This document shows, in pieces, positions 6,087 through 6,328 of a DNA stretch of 6,328 nt. Every line of letters begins with the position of its first letter. Position 1 is the stretch's first letter. Below the pieces are notes generated by a model. It made no database searches. It worked only from the letters and a program-made list of their open reading frames with translations, and was not told the origin of the DNA. Origin of the DNA: Bacteroidota bacterium (GTDB lineage Bacteria > Bacteroidota > Ignavibacteria > UBA10030 > UBA8401); assembly GCA_003456055.1 (NCBI GenBank), contig DMPG01000284.1, forward strand, positions 3,782-10,109. The letters run 5' to 3'. The translations under genes and the position numbers were made by a program.

Positions 6087-6328
6087 CTAAACTGCAACTC
6101 CTATTGAAAGAAAAAAATTCCTTCCCGGTTCCGATGTAATATTACCGCGGATAGTGGAAAGATGATTGCGATATTCTTTGTTAAGAATATTTTGGATCCC
6201 GCCGCGGATCGTAATAGAAAACCGATCGAATGGAATTGGAATAGAAACCGCATCCATATCAAAAACGGCAAAACCGGGCGTACGTTTTTCGCCTATACCA
6301 ACGAACTCCTGAGGCGCATTCATTGACA
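6087..6328 (-). CDS. TonB-dependent receptor, C-terminal end only (5' part outside the window)
   Basis: The frame is open from the right edge to a TAG (complement of 6087-6089), about 80 codons; an ATG at 6321-6323 lies mid-barrel and is not the true start. The peptide has the typical last strands of a TonB-dependent outer-membrane receptor: a TPGFAVFD strand, PFDRFSITIRGGIQNILNKEYRNHLSTI (family form ..xGxxNLxDKxYxxHxS..) and a final EPGRNFFLSIGVAV. Such receptors import iron chelates, haem, vitamins or metals with TonB energy; the plug and most of the barrel are missing, so no substrate can be named. The YRNHLS...PGR pattern resembles siderophore/metal receptors, but this is weak. The last residue is Val rather than the Phe/Trp/Tyr common in outer-membrane barrels. 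It heads the minus-strand run leading to the EamA-type gene. Confidence 0.87.
   Translation of the reverse strand, partial: SMNAPQEFVGIGEKRTPGFAVFDMDAVSIPIPFDRFSITIRGGIQNILNKEYRNHLSTIRGNITSEPGRNFFLSIGVAV

Overview
This is a 6.3 kb stretch of AT-rich bacterial chromosome, apparently from a Gram-negative organism. A TonB-dependent receptor end and a signal-peptide-bearing protease with a beta-barrel-like domain both imply an outer membrane. The general look (long beta-rich secreted proteins, paired 3-hydroxyacyl-CoA dehydrogenases, heptamer-phased simple repeats, clear Shine-Dalgarno sites on several genes) suggests the Bacteroidota/Chlorobi/Ignavibacteria side of the tree. That placement is inference from style; there is no rRNA or marker gene here.

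Layout: at the left edge is the start of an unrecognised small protein (minus, 1-165). Next comes a complete YbhB/YbcL-type phosphatidylethanolamine-binding-like protein (minus, 248-718). A 197-bp divergent intergenic region (719-915) separates it from a large plus-strand gene (916-3354) encoding an SppA (protease IV)-type signal peptide peptidase. This SppA carries an extra ~265-residue beta-rich domain between its signal peptide and the peptidase part. A strong hairpin terminator (3383-3426) lies between it and a convergent minus-strand gene run.

The right half is a minus-strand run of four genes, in transcription order: the last ~80 codons of a TonB-dependent receptor (6087-6328), an EamA/DMT-type 10-TM transporter (5176-6057), an NAD-dependent 3-hydroxybutyryl-CoA dehydrogenase with all catalytic residues (4222-5079), and a second, degenerate 3-hydroxyacyl-CoA dehydrogenase-like protein (3425-4225). 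The last two overlap by ATGA and are probably translationally coupled. Receptor and transporter are 29 bp apart; a 96-bp gap with heptamer-phased repeats precedes the dehydrogenase pair.

The items most worth a second look are the barrel-SppA fusion, the dehydrogenase paralogue that has lost its nucleotide-binding and catalytic residues while staying coupled to an intact enzyme, and the degenerate 7-bp repeats that sit upstream of the pair and also encode the Lys-rich N-terminus of the second member. I saw no mobile element, CRISPR array, tRNA, rRNA or defence system.
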